Source: Chamaecyparis obtusa (lineage: Eukaryota > Streptophyta > Pinopsida > Cupressales > Cupressaceae). Taken from it: 64,000 nucleotides of DNA. The DNA lies in the NCBI GenBank assembly GCA_027943335.1, contig BSBK01001304.1, positions 685,001 to 749,000 of the forward strand. Reading direction: 5' to 3'. The position numbers were made by a program, and so were the translations under genes. The notes under the pieces were generated by a model. The model did not search any database and had not been told where the DNA came from. It was given only the letters and a program-made list of their open reading frames with translations. Of the stretch, positions 1 to 11,730 are shown piece after piece; within the stretch, counting starts at the first letter, position 1, and each line of letters begins with the position of its first letter.

Positions 1-2
1 TA

Positions 3-3000
3 CCTTGTACAAAAAACTTTACAAGAGAAACTCTTCTTGGAAGTTTGGAAGAAGCAAAAATGAACCCGAGGTTATCAGGGGACTTATCTAGAATCGAGAC
101 AACATTCAGTGCTCTTAGTATTCATCCTACTTTGTCAAGATGTACCAGTGTGAGTGGAGATTATGCCAATAGTAGCAGATCTAGAAATGAAGAAGACAAG
201 AAGATTGAAGAAGGTATTTCCTTACTTATGAAGAGAAAACCAAATAGTAAGAAAATTTTCAAATGTTGGACTTGTCAAGAATATGGTCATTTTGCATCTA
301 AATGTCCTAAGAGAGTTAAAAAGTATAGAAACAATTTAAAGCCTAGAAGATCTAAGGAATGTTATTATGCTAATGATGAAGATCTAGAAGCTAGTATTGA
401 AAGAACTTTGAGTGAAAGTGATACTAAGAATAATGATGAAATAGGATTTGTAGCAATTAAAGAAGAGAATCCTGAATTTGATGTTAAGGAAGAAAAAGCA
501 TTAGTTTCCCAAGTTGAAAAGAAAGTTGATTGGATTGGAGATAGTGGTTATTCACATCATATGACTAGTGACATGAAGAAATTCATAAAGTTTAATAATT
601 ATGATGGAGTTGTTAGAGTTGGTAACAATGTACCTTGTTTGATTAAAGGTATAGGATCTATTACTCTTGATGGAAAGACTAACACTGATGATGTTCACTT
701 TGTTGATGGATTGAAACATAATCTTTTGAGTGTTGGATAGTTAGTGGATAAGGGATATCAAGTTTGGTTTACTGAGAAAAATTGTGTGATAAAGGATAAA
801 GATGGAAATCTGATTGGAACTAGATCTAGAACTAGAGGTAATGTATTTCAATTGAATCCTACTAAGATGACATGTTTGATTACTAAGATTGATGATAGTT
901 GGTTATGGCATAGAAGGTTTTGTCACATAAACTTTGATAATATTGTGAAAGTAAGTACTACACTTGCGGTAAGGGATTTGCCTAAAATTATGAAGCCTAC
1001 TAACATGATTTTCAAGGAATGTGTGATGGCTAAGCAAAAGAGAAGTTCATTTCCTAGTAAGAAGTTCACATTGATAGAGAAGTTGGATATTGTTCATACA
1101 TACTTGAGAGGTCCTACCAGGACTAGAGGATTCTATGGAGAAAGGTATTTTATGATTCTTGTTGATGATTTTACAAGAATGATGTGGATTGCATTTCTGA
1201 AAGAAAAATCTAAAGCATTTGATAAGTTTAAGATCATTAAGAATAAAGTTGAGAATGAATCTAGAATGAAGATTAAATGTTTGAGATCTAATAGAGTTGG
1301 AGAATTTACTTCTAGAGAGTTTATCACTTTTTTTGAAGTGAATGGTATTAAGAGACAATTTTCATCCCCTAGAACACCTAAACAAAATGGTATTGTGGAC
1401 AGAAGAAACAAATCAGTGACTAAAGTAGCAAGAGCTATGTTATTTGAGAATGATTTGGCGAAGACATTTTGGAGAGAAACAATGAATACAATAGTATATA
1501 CAATGAACACAGTACAAATTAGAGCAGATACAGACAAGACACCTTATGAATTATGCTTTGGACATGCACCCTCAGTTAAGTATTTTAGAATTTTTGGAAG
1601 CAAATGTTATATAAAGATAGATGATGATATTGGAAAGTTTGATCCTAGAAGTGATGAAGGTATTTTTCTTGGATATTCTTTGAAGAGAAAAGCATATAGA
1701 TGTTACAATAAGAGAACTAAAACTATTGTTGAGAGTACAAATGTTAAAGTTGATGAGAAGTTCAAAATTTAGGAAAGAATGCTTGATTATGAATCTGATG
1801 AAGAAGCTCATCCTCAGCCTATTACCAAAGCTATTGAATTATTCTATGAGACTGATAGTGAATTGTTGAATGAAAGTCCCATAGAAGAAACCAGAGAAGA
1901 ATCTAGAGAAGAATCTAAAGTTGAAGCAAGATCTATGTCTATGACACTGAATAGGTATATGTCAAGACATCATCCTATTGAACAAGTGATTGGAAGCTTG
2001 GACAGAGGAGTTCTGACTCAAAATAAGGTATATTTATATTTGATTTATCAAATTGAACCTAAATCTACTAATGAAGCTTTTGAAGATGAACATTGGATTA
2101 AAGCTATGAGAGAAGAACTAGATCAAATTGAAAAGAACAAGATATGGGAATTGGTCCCTAGACCTAAAGACAAGAATGTGATTTGAACTAAATGGGTATT
2201 CAAAAATAAGATGAATGAACAAGGAGAAGTAGTAAGAAATAAAGCAAGATTGGTATTTAAGGGATACTCATAGCAAGAAGGAATTGACTATGAAGAAACC
2301 TTTGCACCTGTGGCAAGAATTGAAGTAGTAAGAATGTTTTTGGCTTATGCAACTGTTAAGAAATTTAAAGTATATTAGATCAATGTGAAGTCCACTTTTC
2401 TAAATGGTGAATTGGAAGAAGAATTCTACATTGAGCAGCCTAAAGGTTTTCCTTTGACTCAAGAAGGAGACATGGTATGTAAAATGAAGAAAGCATTATA
2501 TGGACTAAAGCAAGCACCTAGAACTTGGTATTCTAGACTGGATAAGTATTTGTTAAAATTGGGATTTACAAAAGGAATAGCTGATAGCAACCTATACACA
2601 AAAGAAATTGAAAATGGTTTGTTAATTATAGTCATTTTTATTGATGGCATTATCTTTGGAAGAGAAGATGAAGCTAGTGACAAATTTTTTGATGAAATGA
2701 AGACTAAATTTGAAATGAGTATGATTGGTGAGATGAAATAATTTTTAGGATTATAGATAACACAGAACAATGATGGTATCTTTGTAAGTTAGACAAAGTA
2801 CTTGAATGATTTTCTAAAAAGATTTGGAATGGAGAACTATAAACCAATTGGAACACCTATGGTTACAAGACATAAACTATGTAGCAAAGATGAAACACTA
2901 GCAGCTAAGAAAAAGAAATACATATCCATGATTGGAGGATTGTAGTACTTGACACATACTAGACCTAATATAGTACATTCTATTGGAATGGTAGCAAGAT

Positions 3001-3590
3001 TTCAAGCTGAACCTAGAGAGTCACATTATGTAGCAGTAAAGAGGATACTGAGATATTTATGAGGCACAATGGACTATGGATTGTGGTATGAAAAATATGA
3101 TGATTTTACCCTATGTGCATATACAGATGCTGATTGGGGAGGTAGTTTTGATGATAAGAAAAGCACCAGTAGTGGAGCCTTTTTTCTTGGAGGAAGATTG
3201 GTTTCCTGGTTGAGCAAGAAGTAGAATTGCATTTCATAGAGTACAACAGAAGCAGAGTATGTAGCAGCAGCAAACAATTGTAACTAGATAATTTGGATGA
3301 AGTAGATGCTGAAGGATATTGGAATAAAATTTGTTGAGCCTATTGCCATACATTGTGACAATACCAGTATAGTTAGTATGTCTAAGAATCCTTTATTACA
3401 TCCTAAGACTAAGAATATAGAGATCAAGTATCATGTTGTAAGAGAGAAAGTAGCTAAGAAAGAAGTCAAACTGGAGTATATAAGCACAAAGGAATAGATA
3501 GAAGACATATTTACTAAGCCTTTGCCTAAGGATACATTTGAGTATTAGAGAGGTATGCTTGGGGTTATGCCTCAACCTACTCTTGAGTAA
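3..3590 (+). pseudogene. gag-pol: copia gag-pol polyprotein, single frame broken by 16 stops
   Basis: One reading frame runs from the window edge to the TAA at 3588 without a frameshift. Domains in order: gag CCHC zinc knuckle (nt 264-305, CX2CX4HX4C); aspartic protease DSG (540-548); integrase zinc region from about 903; integrase core 1090-1420; RT 2187-2760; RNase H 3100-3540. In-frame stops start at 738, 1770, 2184, 2271, 2376, 2739, 2754, 2790, 2943, 3060, 3222, 3237, 3285, 3303, 3495 and 3546. Thirteen are TAG, two TGA and one TAA. Catalytic residues are also lost: the integrase triad reads Tyr (1101), Asn (1290), Asp (1398) instead of D, D, E; the first RT Asp is Asn (2382); and the YVDD box reads FIDG. 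The copy cannot encode active enzymes. Confidence 0.92.
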
Positions 3591-3785
3591 TGATGTAGTT
3601 GGTTGCATCCATCCAATGGTATATGAGCCCTATCTTTCTTCTAGATTGGATGTTCATACTTCCTCTATGGGGGAGTATGTGTATTTGAGCTGAGTCATGA
3701 GGAATCTTGTGATTGTATTTTCTGAATAGTGTCTTTTGACATTGAGTTGTTGTTGACATAGTGATGAAATTTATGTCATTGATGT

Positions 3786-3799
3786 CAATGGGGGAGAAG
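3786..3799 (+). other. polypurine tract of the first copia element
   Basis: A purine run (aatgggggagaag) follows ttgatgtc, which is the usual arrangement just before the 3' LTR in plant copia elements. It lies about 200 bp after the polyprotein stop. A second candidate, tatgggggag near 3667, is less typical. The proposed LTR start tgtacatg follows directly. Confidence 0.6.
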
Positions 3800-5180
3800 T
3801 GTACATGAAAAACTATTTATACCAATTGTGCCATCTATTGGAGAGAACTGAATAGAAAAATGAAGCAAGATTTGATTGATGAAGAGGACTTGAAAATGTT
3901 TGTCAGAGCAGCAGTGTTGTAGTATTGGATTTTTGGAACATTGGATGTTTTTCATCTATGTTTCCATCAATTCCAATGGGGGATATTTTTAGGAATGAAT
4001 GATTGGTAGTCATTCTATTGCAGTTGTTGTTGCATTCATGACTATGATTTTCATTGATGTCAACACAGTTATCTTCTGGATACTCGCAGAGTAGTTGACA
4101 GTGTTTCGATTAGCATACGTGGGATATTGTAGTTGGTGATATACAATGTTGAGGTTATACTCTTTGATATGTTATATGTCTATGATTAAGAGCACAGATA
4201 GTAATTCTTTCATTCATGAAAGTTATAAGCATTTTGGTGGAAGCAGTATTCAGGCAGTGTTCCTGAGTAACGGTTTGTGAAAATCAGATGATATCTCCTA
4301 ATCAGGATGGAATCTAGTTTTGCACAGTTAAAGGGAAGTTAGAGACACATTGATAGTGATTTGGTTCACTTTGAAAACTTTGATGTCACATGAGTGAAGA
4401 GTTATTGTAGTTGGAAGCTGACAGTTTTATGTAATTTTGATGTAGCGTGTGGAAAATTTTATTTTGTATTTGTGTGCCAACTCATTTGTAATTATTTGAG
4501 TGTGGTATAAAGGAAGGAATGTTTTTAATTATTTTATGTAGTATTAATGTGAAAGAAGTGTGAGCATGGTATGATTGAATGTGAATGTAAGCATGAAGTG
4601 AAGAAAAGAGCTGATGAAGTTGTGAAAGCAAAATTATGAAGGAAGACATGCGTAGTATAGAGATCTAGAATTGAGATCTAATGTAGCTATGAGTGTGGTT
4701 TGGCACAATAAGGAGGTAACATATTTCCCATTATTCTATTGAATATTATTAAGGTCATTTGGACAGTGTGTTCAGTGATCTTACCCTGAGGCTTTTTGGG
4801 TAGTGGGTCCTTCTATCTTCCATAACTCCTAACAGGGTTAGAATCTTTTAACAAGGATTCAAAATCTCCTAACAAGGATTCATATGTACTGAATGTATTT
4901 CATAAGACTCCTAAAAAATTCCATCCTTTCACAAGAAATATTCATATTAGTGCATCTTTTTGTGGGCATCATTCCCACCGGGGTTTACTCTTTGATCAAG
5001 AGGTTCCCTAGTCAACATATCTTGTGTTATTGTGTCATTGTGGATGAATATCTTTCTATGGTTGGTAATTACATTTCTTACATGGTTAAATTTTGTTAAA
5101 GTTGATAAAGGTTATAATTATCTAATAACTGATTCACCCCCCCTCCTCTCAGTTATCTTGGTGGTCTTTACTTTCTACCA
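3800..5180 (+). repeat. 3' LTR of the first copia element
   Basis: Begins TG after the polypurine tract and is proposed to end CA at 5180. It holds a TATA-like box (gtataaagg near 4504). Its end region (about 4790-5150) has the same layout as the LTR at 6018-7133: repeated 'ctcctaacaagg' phrases, 'attcccac-ggggttta', then a C-run. The two elements therefore belong to related copia families. No second copy of this LTR is in the window, so the ends are unproven. Confidence 0.6.
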
Positions 5181-5454
5181 GTTATATCTTGACTATGATT
5201 ATCATTATGATTTAAATTATATCTTGTTGAAGTTACATTTGTTTTTCTTTACTCTAGAATACCCTATTCATGGAGCTTATTATGTTTGAGGTTTAACTTC
5301 TATAGATTTTCTATGTTCTTATGTTTCGTATCATTATATATACTCACTTGAGCCACTTAGTACTACATTGTTTCAATACTATATATATACTCACTATGTA
5401 TATAACTCATCATATTGGGGTTTACTAAATGCACAAAGAAATGTAGCACTTGTG
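5181..5454. other. unassigned AT-rich spacer
   Basis: No coding or LTR signal is visible. The segment 5274-5307 recurs with two or fewer mismatches at 14109-14142, on the far side of the 358-bp satellite array (see findings). Confidence 0.5.
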
Positions 5455-6017
5455 TTGTTAGGTCATTTGGGTCAAGCATGGTTGCCAACATTCTGGTGAC
5501 TCCGTGGGCAGGGTGGGGTTGTAATTGGCATTTACCCGGTGAACTAGAGCTGATGGAGCAAATGGTTTGATGCAATGTCAGATGGTTTGAAAGATACGCT
5601 ACTGAGCTACTTTCAACTAACCCTCACTGCAAGTTTTGGCATCAACTAAGATCATCTTGCCAAATGAAAATGAAGTCAAATCACCCAAAATTAAGAAAGG
5701 TTATTGTAGATCTTGGAAACACAATCTTGTAGCACCTAATGGTTTGTCGATATCTCTGATGAGGTCTAAGATACAAGCCCCAGAAGATCATTGCCTAATC
5801 ATGCTTAGTACACCTTGGGGTCAGTTAGGTCAAGCATGGTCACAAGCATTCCAGTGACTCCATGGGAGGAATGGGGTTGTCATTGGCATTTACCAAGCCA
5901 ACCAGAGTTGATGGAGATATGGTTCAATGCCAGGTCAGATAGTTTGAAGGATACGCTATTGAGCCACTTTCAACTAACTCTCACTACAAGTTTTGGCATC
6001 GACTAAGATCATCTTGC
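5455..6017. repeat. 358-bp tandem satellite, left block
   Basis: About 1.6 monomers. The marker 'aagttttggcat' recurs at 5631 and 5989, 358 bp apart, the same spacing as in the block at 11731-13758. The last bases CTTGC (6013-6017) act as the left target-site copy of the element inserted at 6018. The ORF-like stretches inside (for example from 5636) recur in each monomer, but 358 is not a multiple of three, so coding is unlikely. Confidence 0.88.
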
Positions 6018-7133
6018 TATTGGAAAGTTGTCTATACTAAAGTAAGTAGATATAGTGTTTCCATTATGGAAACAAATTCATATAGTAGTTTGGAGTCAGC
6101 GCACTAAGTGTAAAGATTAGAAATTAGTTAAGTATTGAAGAGTGGATAGTCAACAAACTACTAGAGACTTAGAGCATCAGCGCATGTGTGTACAGATGAA
6201 TTATAATGTGTGCCCTATAATTTAAGCTCAGTATACTATACTTATGCTAAGTCTAATAGTGCATAAATAGATATGCAAAGATGTGACAGTTATAGTCATT
6301 TGAAGTTGCACAACTAGTGTGTTCCAATAGTGAACAGAGAATGGCGCTGACAGTAACTATTTTGGTTTGTGTCTATGATGGAATGTTGTAGAGGCTATGC
6401 ACCCATTATATTTAGGTTTCTGAAATATGTACATGTATAATTGTAAGCACGCTTAAGCCAATTCACTTGGAAGCATTGTCTGTAATTAATTATAGGGTTG
6501 ACCTAATTGTTTTGTTTGTATGAGTGTATAAATATAAGATGTGCCCATTGTAATTAGCTTGGAAGTTGTATAAGATTTTTTTTTAGTAGAGAAGAGGTAT
6601 ACAAAGAGAGCATATGATGTATTAGAGCTTTGCTAGAGGTCAAAGCATTAGCACACCAAAGGAACTGATCTGACAAGCAGTGTCACAATAATAGTTCACC
6701 TACAAGTATAGTGTGTATCTGATTCAGAAGGTTATAGCCTTCATCATTTGAGAAGTGAGCTCTAGGATAGTGAGTTCACTCCCCTAATAGGGATCATTAT
6801 AAAAGACTCCTAACAAGGTCTGACCCTTAACTAGGTCTACTATACTAAAAGCATTGTAAATCTACTCCTAACAAGGTAAAGGATTTTCTAGCAAGGATCA
6901 CAAAACACTAGTGTAGAATATTAGTGGGTGTCAATTCCCACAGGGGTTTTTACCTATTTGGGTTTCCCCATAACCATATTGGTGTCATGTGTTATTCTTA
7001 TGTTTCATGTTTTATGTGAATTTTTAATTCAATACTTAAGCATTTAAGTTAAGCATAAAGATTAAAAGGAAAAGTTAAAGTTCAGTGAACACTGATTCAC
7101 CCCCCCCCCCTCTCAGTGTTCCCATTCCTAATA
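6018..7133 (+). repeat. 5' LTR of the second copia-type element
   Basis: Starts TATTGG, probably a mutated TGTTGG, and ends cctaata, where the 3' copy ends cctaaca. The last 128 bp match 11607-11730. It contains 'tcctaacaagg' repeats around 6806-6880 and a C-run at 7100-7110, like the LTR at 3800-5180. Confidence 0.8.
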
Positions 7134-7135
7134 AT

Positions 7136-7148
7136 TGGCATCAGAGCT
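7136..7148 (+). other. primer-binding site, initiator tRNA-Met type
   Basis: tggcatcagagct lies two bases after the LTR end. It matches the usual plant copia site TGGTATCAGAGC, complementary to initiator tRNA-Met, with one change (T to C). It fixes the LTR end and the element's plus-strand orientation. Confidence 0.8.
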
Positions 7149-7202
7149 CTAGTCCTCAGCATAGAAGTTTAACCACTTGAGGAGATCATCGAAAAAGTAG
7201 AA

Positions 7203-8312
7203 ATGAAACATTTGAAGAAGAATCTTGAAGTAGCTCTTGAAGACCTAGATAGTTCATAAAGAGAAATTGAGAAACTAAAAGAAAAAATTAGTGATGCTCA
7301 ATTAGTTATCAAAAGACTAAGAAAGGATTTGAAAGGATGCTCTAATAGTGATCTTGAAGATCAAATCAAGAATTTGAATAAAGAAAATGCATCTCATTTA
7401 AGTCAGCTTGAAGAGTTTGATGACAAACTAATGAACAATCAAGATGTCTTCAATGAACAAGTCAAGGAGAACCTTCAACTCAATGAATAACTAAAGGAAG
7501 GTAACTTGGAAATCTTGGAGCTAAGGAAAATCAAGGAAAGCTTGGAATCTAAATTGAAGGAAGCAAAAAATCATATTGAAAAATTTCACACCAGTTCATA
7601 TTTGATAGAATCTCAGTTATATGCAAGAAGAGCCAAGGGAGACACCATCTGTATTGGATACAATGAAGCACAAAATCAAATTGATAAGATGCGAGAAAGA
7701 AATGAGATACAAAAAGAATCAACTGATGCTAAGAAGACTGAAGATCAAACCAAAGATAATAATGGTCCTCCTAAGAATGAGCGCAAGCCTAGAGAATGCA
7801 CTTGTTTTGCATGTAACAAGCCTGGACATATTGCAAGGAATTGTATAGAGATAAGAAATTTAAATGGTTACTATTATACATGTAATAGATTTGGTCATAG
7901 AGTAGTAAATTGAAAAACTAGTAAGAAGAACAAGAATCAACATGATCATAGAAATTAGAATAATATAAGAAGCTCTCAGAATGTTACATGTCAGATATGT
8001 AACTATAATTTTCATATAACAAAATAATGCAAGATGGTGACTAACACCAATGTGCCAACAAATTTGAGACCCCCAGTCATTTTTCACTACTATAACAAGG
8101 CTAGACATATCTCAAAGTTTTGTAGATCAAGGGCGCAAGGTCAGGAAAGCCCTAAAAAGGTAGAAGAACTAGTATTGGATCCTAAAGGAGAAGTCAATTT
8201 TGTGAAACCCTCAGATGATGCAAGCTTGATTTGGTTAGAAGGAAAGAAGGATAAGGTTGATAAGAATGTATTGGATGCATCCCCAGTGGACACACCCTCT
8301 AAATCTGCATGA
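7203..8312 (+). pseudogene. gag: gag with coiled coil and four CCHC-like knuckles, broken
   Basis: A single frame opens with ATG at 7203, 55 bp after the primer site, and ends TGA at 8310. The first half is Lys/Glu-rich heptad-like sequence, probably a coiled coil. The second half holds four zinc-knuckle positions: an intact one (C at 7800 to C at 7842, CX2CX4HX4C), a second that lost its first Cys and whose last position is a TGA (7911), a third around 7989-8030 that is complete apart from a TAA at 8025, and a fourth near 8082-8123 lacking its first two Cys. In-frame stops are at 7257, 7488, 7911, 7956 and 8025. The usual N-terminal copia gag domain is absent, so the protein was either short or has lost that part. 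Confidence 0.75.
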
Positions 8313-8745
8313 ATGGCCCTCAAGGTCATAGGGGGAGCTAATTTAGCTTTAGACCCCTACGTTGCTGGTATACTCATCCTCAGAGTATGTGCCTTTGGAC
8401 TTAAGATTTTGGAGTGTACTGAAACCTTTTTACAAGAGCGCACATGTTGATTGTAAGCAGAGCTCAAGTTTTGAATTTTGAAGTGATAGCCTGGTTTATG
8501 CGAGTTGCATTAATGGTGGAATTCTTACTTTAAGTACATAGAAATTGTTTTTCTAATCATTTCTTTCATATTCAGAGAGATTAGAGAGAAAAATTACCTT
8601 GAAAGTAGTTGAGAAGATTTGAAGATTGAATCATCAGATATTACAATACATTTGATCAGTTGTAGAAAACTCTATCTCGTTGCGCCAATTTAGAATCCTT
8701 CAAAATATCTCAGAGATCATTTGGAAAGCATTTAACAAGTAAGTC

Positions 8746-11606
8746 ATGGCCACTCCTATTGTTTATGATGTTGCTGAAAAGAAGAGATATGTTTTTAAGA
8801 GGCATCCATTCAAGTCAACCCTAGATGATTTAGAGGGAGCTTTCTCCCACATGCCGATGGGCGTCATGCATGTAGAAGACATAAGGGCTTACATATATTG
8901 TAAGAAGGAACCTGTTGGACTAGATAGATTAAGGGTGCATATGGACACAATGTTGAAACTAGACAAAATGTTCATGGATGAATACACAAAATGGAATGAT
9001 CACACCATTGTTGAATATGCCATGGCATATGAGTTCTATGAGGAAGAATGGATTAAGATATTGTTGAGAAAAATCCATGATGATTTGTTTTGTATTGGAG
9101 ATGTACTAGTAACAATCATAGGAGACCTAATTCATGAGATGACATACCTCTCTAGGATAGGCACCATCCTTCTAGTAGGTAAGGATGTCAGTAAAATGGT
9201 GGAGCAAGTATGTAAATCTAGAAGGGATAAGTGCACCATGACCATTGATCCCATAGAGAAACCAGACATCAAGTTGATATCAATGATATTGGGTTACAGA
9301 TTTCATCATACCAGAAGGGTGAATAGTGTGTCTGTGGGTACTATTCTAGTAGCCATCTGTCTTGTGCAAGATGATGGACAATTCAACTTGTGTGAGATCT
9401 TGCACACATAGTTGATAGACAACATCAAGGCTATCAAACATGACAAGACTAAGATATCAGGTGTGGGTCCCTAATCATCTATATGTACCTTCATATAGTT
9501 GATAAAGTGTCAGACTTGTATCTAGACAAGTCCATTCCAACCATGCCATAGATATCAAACAATGCATGCACTGAAAGGACACTTAGGGATTTCATTACCT
9601 TGAAATTGAAGACCTTCAGAGAAAGGATGCAGATGAGGTACATAATTCTTGAGAGTATTATGGGGAAGTATAAAGATTCAATATGCTTCATGGTGGAGAT
9701 TGATACTACTTGTATGGAAGCGGTTGAGCCTAGAACTAAGTGGATTCATCCACTTGGCTATGAAGTTGAGGAACAAGTTCTTGAAGCCTATGCACAAGTA
9801 CTGCTATCAACCCCTAAAGATGATAATGAACCTAGGTGGGGAACCTATGAAGAGAAGACTAGAGAAATTGATGCTAAGCTGAGTAGTGCTGCAATAAAAA
9901 GAAAGGTTGAAAAAGTTACATTAGAGATCTTGAGGATACATGGTGTATCTCAAGAAGATCTTGACAAGGAAAGGGAAGAGAAGATTTCCCTAGAATTGAA
10001 GAGAGTAGCAGTAGAAGAAGAATAGGAAGATCCTAAGATGAAGAAGATTAATATTGAAAAAGATGATGACATTCCTTCAGTTCCTAAAGAATCTAGTGAT
10101 CCTATTGCTCCTCTGAAGTATGAACCAATGTTTAGAAGGAAGAAAGAAGTAAGCACTAGTCATCCATCCTCGCTAGCTACAAGGATCAGGATAAACATTC
10201 AAGCACCTCCTAAGGCCAGATTCAGGCCTAGCCTTAAATTTTTGTACACAAGAATTTTTGATGAGGGCGGGATTGATCAAGTAGAGAAGTTCTATGATAC
10301 ATATAGCATGATTGAAAAATTAGAAATACATGGTATGATGGTCAAGAATATGATAAAGTTCAAGAAGGTAGTTCTTGAAATGAAAATAACAATTCTAGAT
10401 AAGGTATGGGAGATAATGGATACCTTGAAGAGACAAGCAAATGAAGAAGATCAAAGGATAAGAGAAAAAGTGTTACAAGATAATCTACCATTATGTTCCA
10501 AAGAAGAAGAAGCACTGATATTAAACTTGGCAAAGCCACACTTGAGGACAAAGATGAGAAATCTTCATATCATGAACAAGGACTATGAGCTGATAATGAA
10601 GGAGATAGAAAAAGCATTGGAGAAGGTGTTATTGGAACAACACATAAGTCCACCTACTATGCCCATCACTCATGCATTCAAGAAGGAAGATAAAGTGGCA
10701 GAGCCCACTAATATACCAATGATAGGTCCTCAGGACTCTGCACCCATAGCAGGAACTCAAACAAAAGTAGAAAATTCTTAGCCCATGTCAAGCTCACTCA
10801 AGGATAGCACATTCATGATTGATAATGTGAAGATAGCCATGGAAGCCACTAACATAGAATTGGACAAGTTTGAGGAAGCCTTTGTGAGTACATAAGAGGC
10901 AAAGATCTTATACAGTAGTACTCCTCCTACTTAGCAAGAAGAAGTACTCATACAAGATGTATCTAATGAACAAAATAAGAAAGAAGGAGAATAGGAAAGT
11001 AAAGATGAATCTTTTGTTGATTTGGTCAAGGTGAAGCAAGAGGTGAAGGAAAAAAATCCCATCACTCCCTCCTTAACATTGTTGTCAAGTTTGACATCTG
11101 ACACAAGCAGTTTGGACTCTTGGAAGGAAGAAGACCTGATTAAGTTTAGCATCCTAGCTATGGAGAAGGCTAAGGAGAAGCAAGTAATGAGGAACCCTCT
11201 CCTGGTAGAGTCAGTAAGTATTTTGAATATTTTCCTTCTAGAAGACAAGAAAGTAGTAAATGTACATACGGTTGATGATGTGAGCACAATCATCTCACAA
11301 TTCAAAGTAAATTTTTCAGACCTAGAAAAATCTGCGTCCTTAGTGGTAGAAGAGAAGTACTTGAAGAAGAGACTCAATGAATTGATAAGTAATTTTGCAC
11401 TAGACTTGAACTCTCTTAAGTCTGGTCAAGAATCCTTGAAGGAATGTGTAGATCAAGGAAGAAAAATCATTGTACAAACCATGAATCAAGATAAGATATT
11501 TGATGCCCATCTTAAGAAGATCAAAGATGCAGAGGCAATGATTGAAAAGATAGAGAATTCAGCGCTAGACACATCTACTAATGTGAACATGTATAGAAAT
11601 GTCTAT
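8746..11606 (+). pseudogene. unidentified long ORF in the copia-type element, broken
   Basis: I do not recognise the family. The first part (8746-9411, 221 codons, ATG at 8746) is well composed and has hydrophobic stretches near residues 110-140 and 195-210. After a TAG (9409) the frame shifts by one near 9460-9480. The same protein then appears to continue to 11606, with stops at 10023 (TAG), 10779 (TAG), about 10893 (TAA), about 10932 (TAG) and 10992 (TAG). The second part is Lys/Glu-rich and probably coiled coil (for example 10380-10650 and 11320-11560). Original length would be roughly 950 residues, cut short on the right by the deletion. It follows gag where pol is expected but shows no protease DSG, integrase, RT or RNase H motif. 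It loosely recalls plant mobile-element-associated domains, but I cannot assign it. Confidence 0.6.
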
Positions 11607-11730
11607 CATGTTTTATGTGAATGTTTAATTCAGTACTTAAGCATTTAAGTTAAGCATAAAGATTAAAAAGAAAAGAAAAAGTTTAATGAACACTGATTCA
11701 CCCCCCCTCTAAGTGTTCCCATTCCTAACA
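11607..11730 (+). repeat. 3' LTR remnant of the second copia-type element
   Basis: Matches 7006-7133, from catgttttatgtgaat through the C-run to the terminal cctaaca. The upstream 90% of the LTR, the polypurine tract and any downstream coding part are missing, so one deletion joins the unidentified ORF to the LTR tail. Confidence 0.85.

Larger units (their letters stand above)
1..5180 (+). mobile_element. Ty1/copia LTR retrotransposon, 5' part outside window
   Basis: The order gag zinc knuckle, protease, integrase, reverse transcriptase, RNase H is that of Ty1/copia (integrase before RT). The 5' LTR and the start of gag lie left of the window. The coding part ends at a TAA at 3588-3590, a polypurine tract follows at about 3786-3799, and a 3' LTR is proposed from 3800 to about 5180. 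The right end is a judgement: the stretch after position 5130 has the C-run motif (gattcaccccccc) found at the 3' end of plant copia LTRs, and CA occurs at 5179-5180. The TSD cannot be checked because the left end is missing. Confidence 0.85.
6018..11730 (+). mobile_element. copia-type LTR element, internally deleted, within 358-bp satellite
   Basis: A 1.1-kb 5' LTR is followed by a primer-binding site, a gag, and a long unidentified frame. The element ends in a 124-bp remnant of the 3' LTR. Flanks are CTTGC (6013-6017) and CTTTC (11731-11735), a 5-bp TSD with one mismatch, and the 358-bp satellite continues on both sides. No protease, integrase, RT or RNase H is seen. Either they were lost in the deletion that fused internal sequence to the last 124 bp of the LTR, or the family is non-autonomous. 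Confidence 0.82.

Noticed and set aside
3..3590. Reassigned genetic code (TAG read as Gln)
   Set aside because: CAG is still used for Gln in the same frame (for example near 1816 and 2436), TGA and TAA also interrupt it, and catalytic residues are lost. Deamination decay explains it better.
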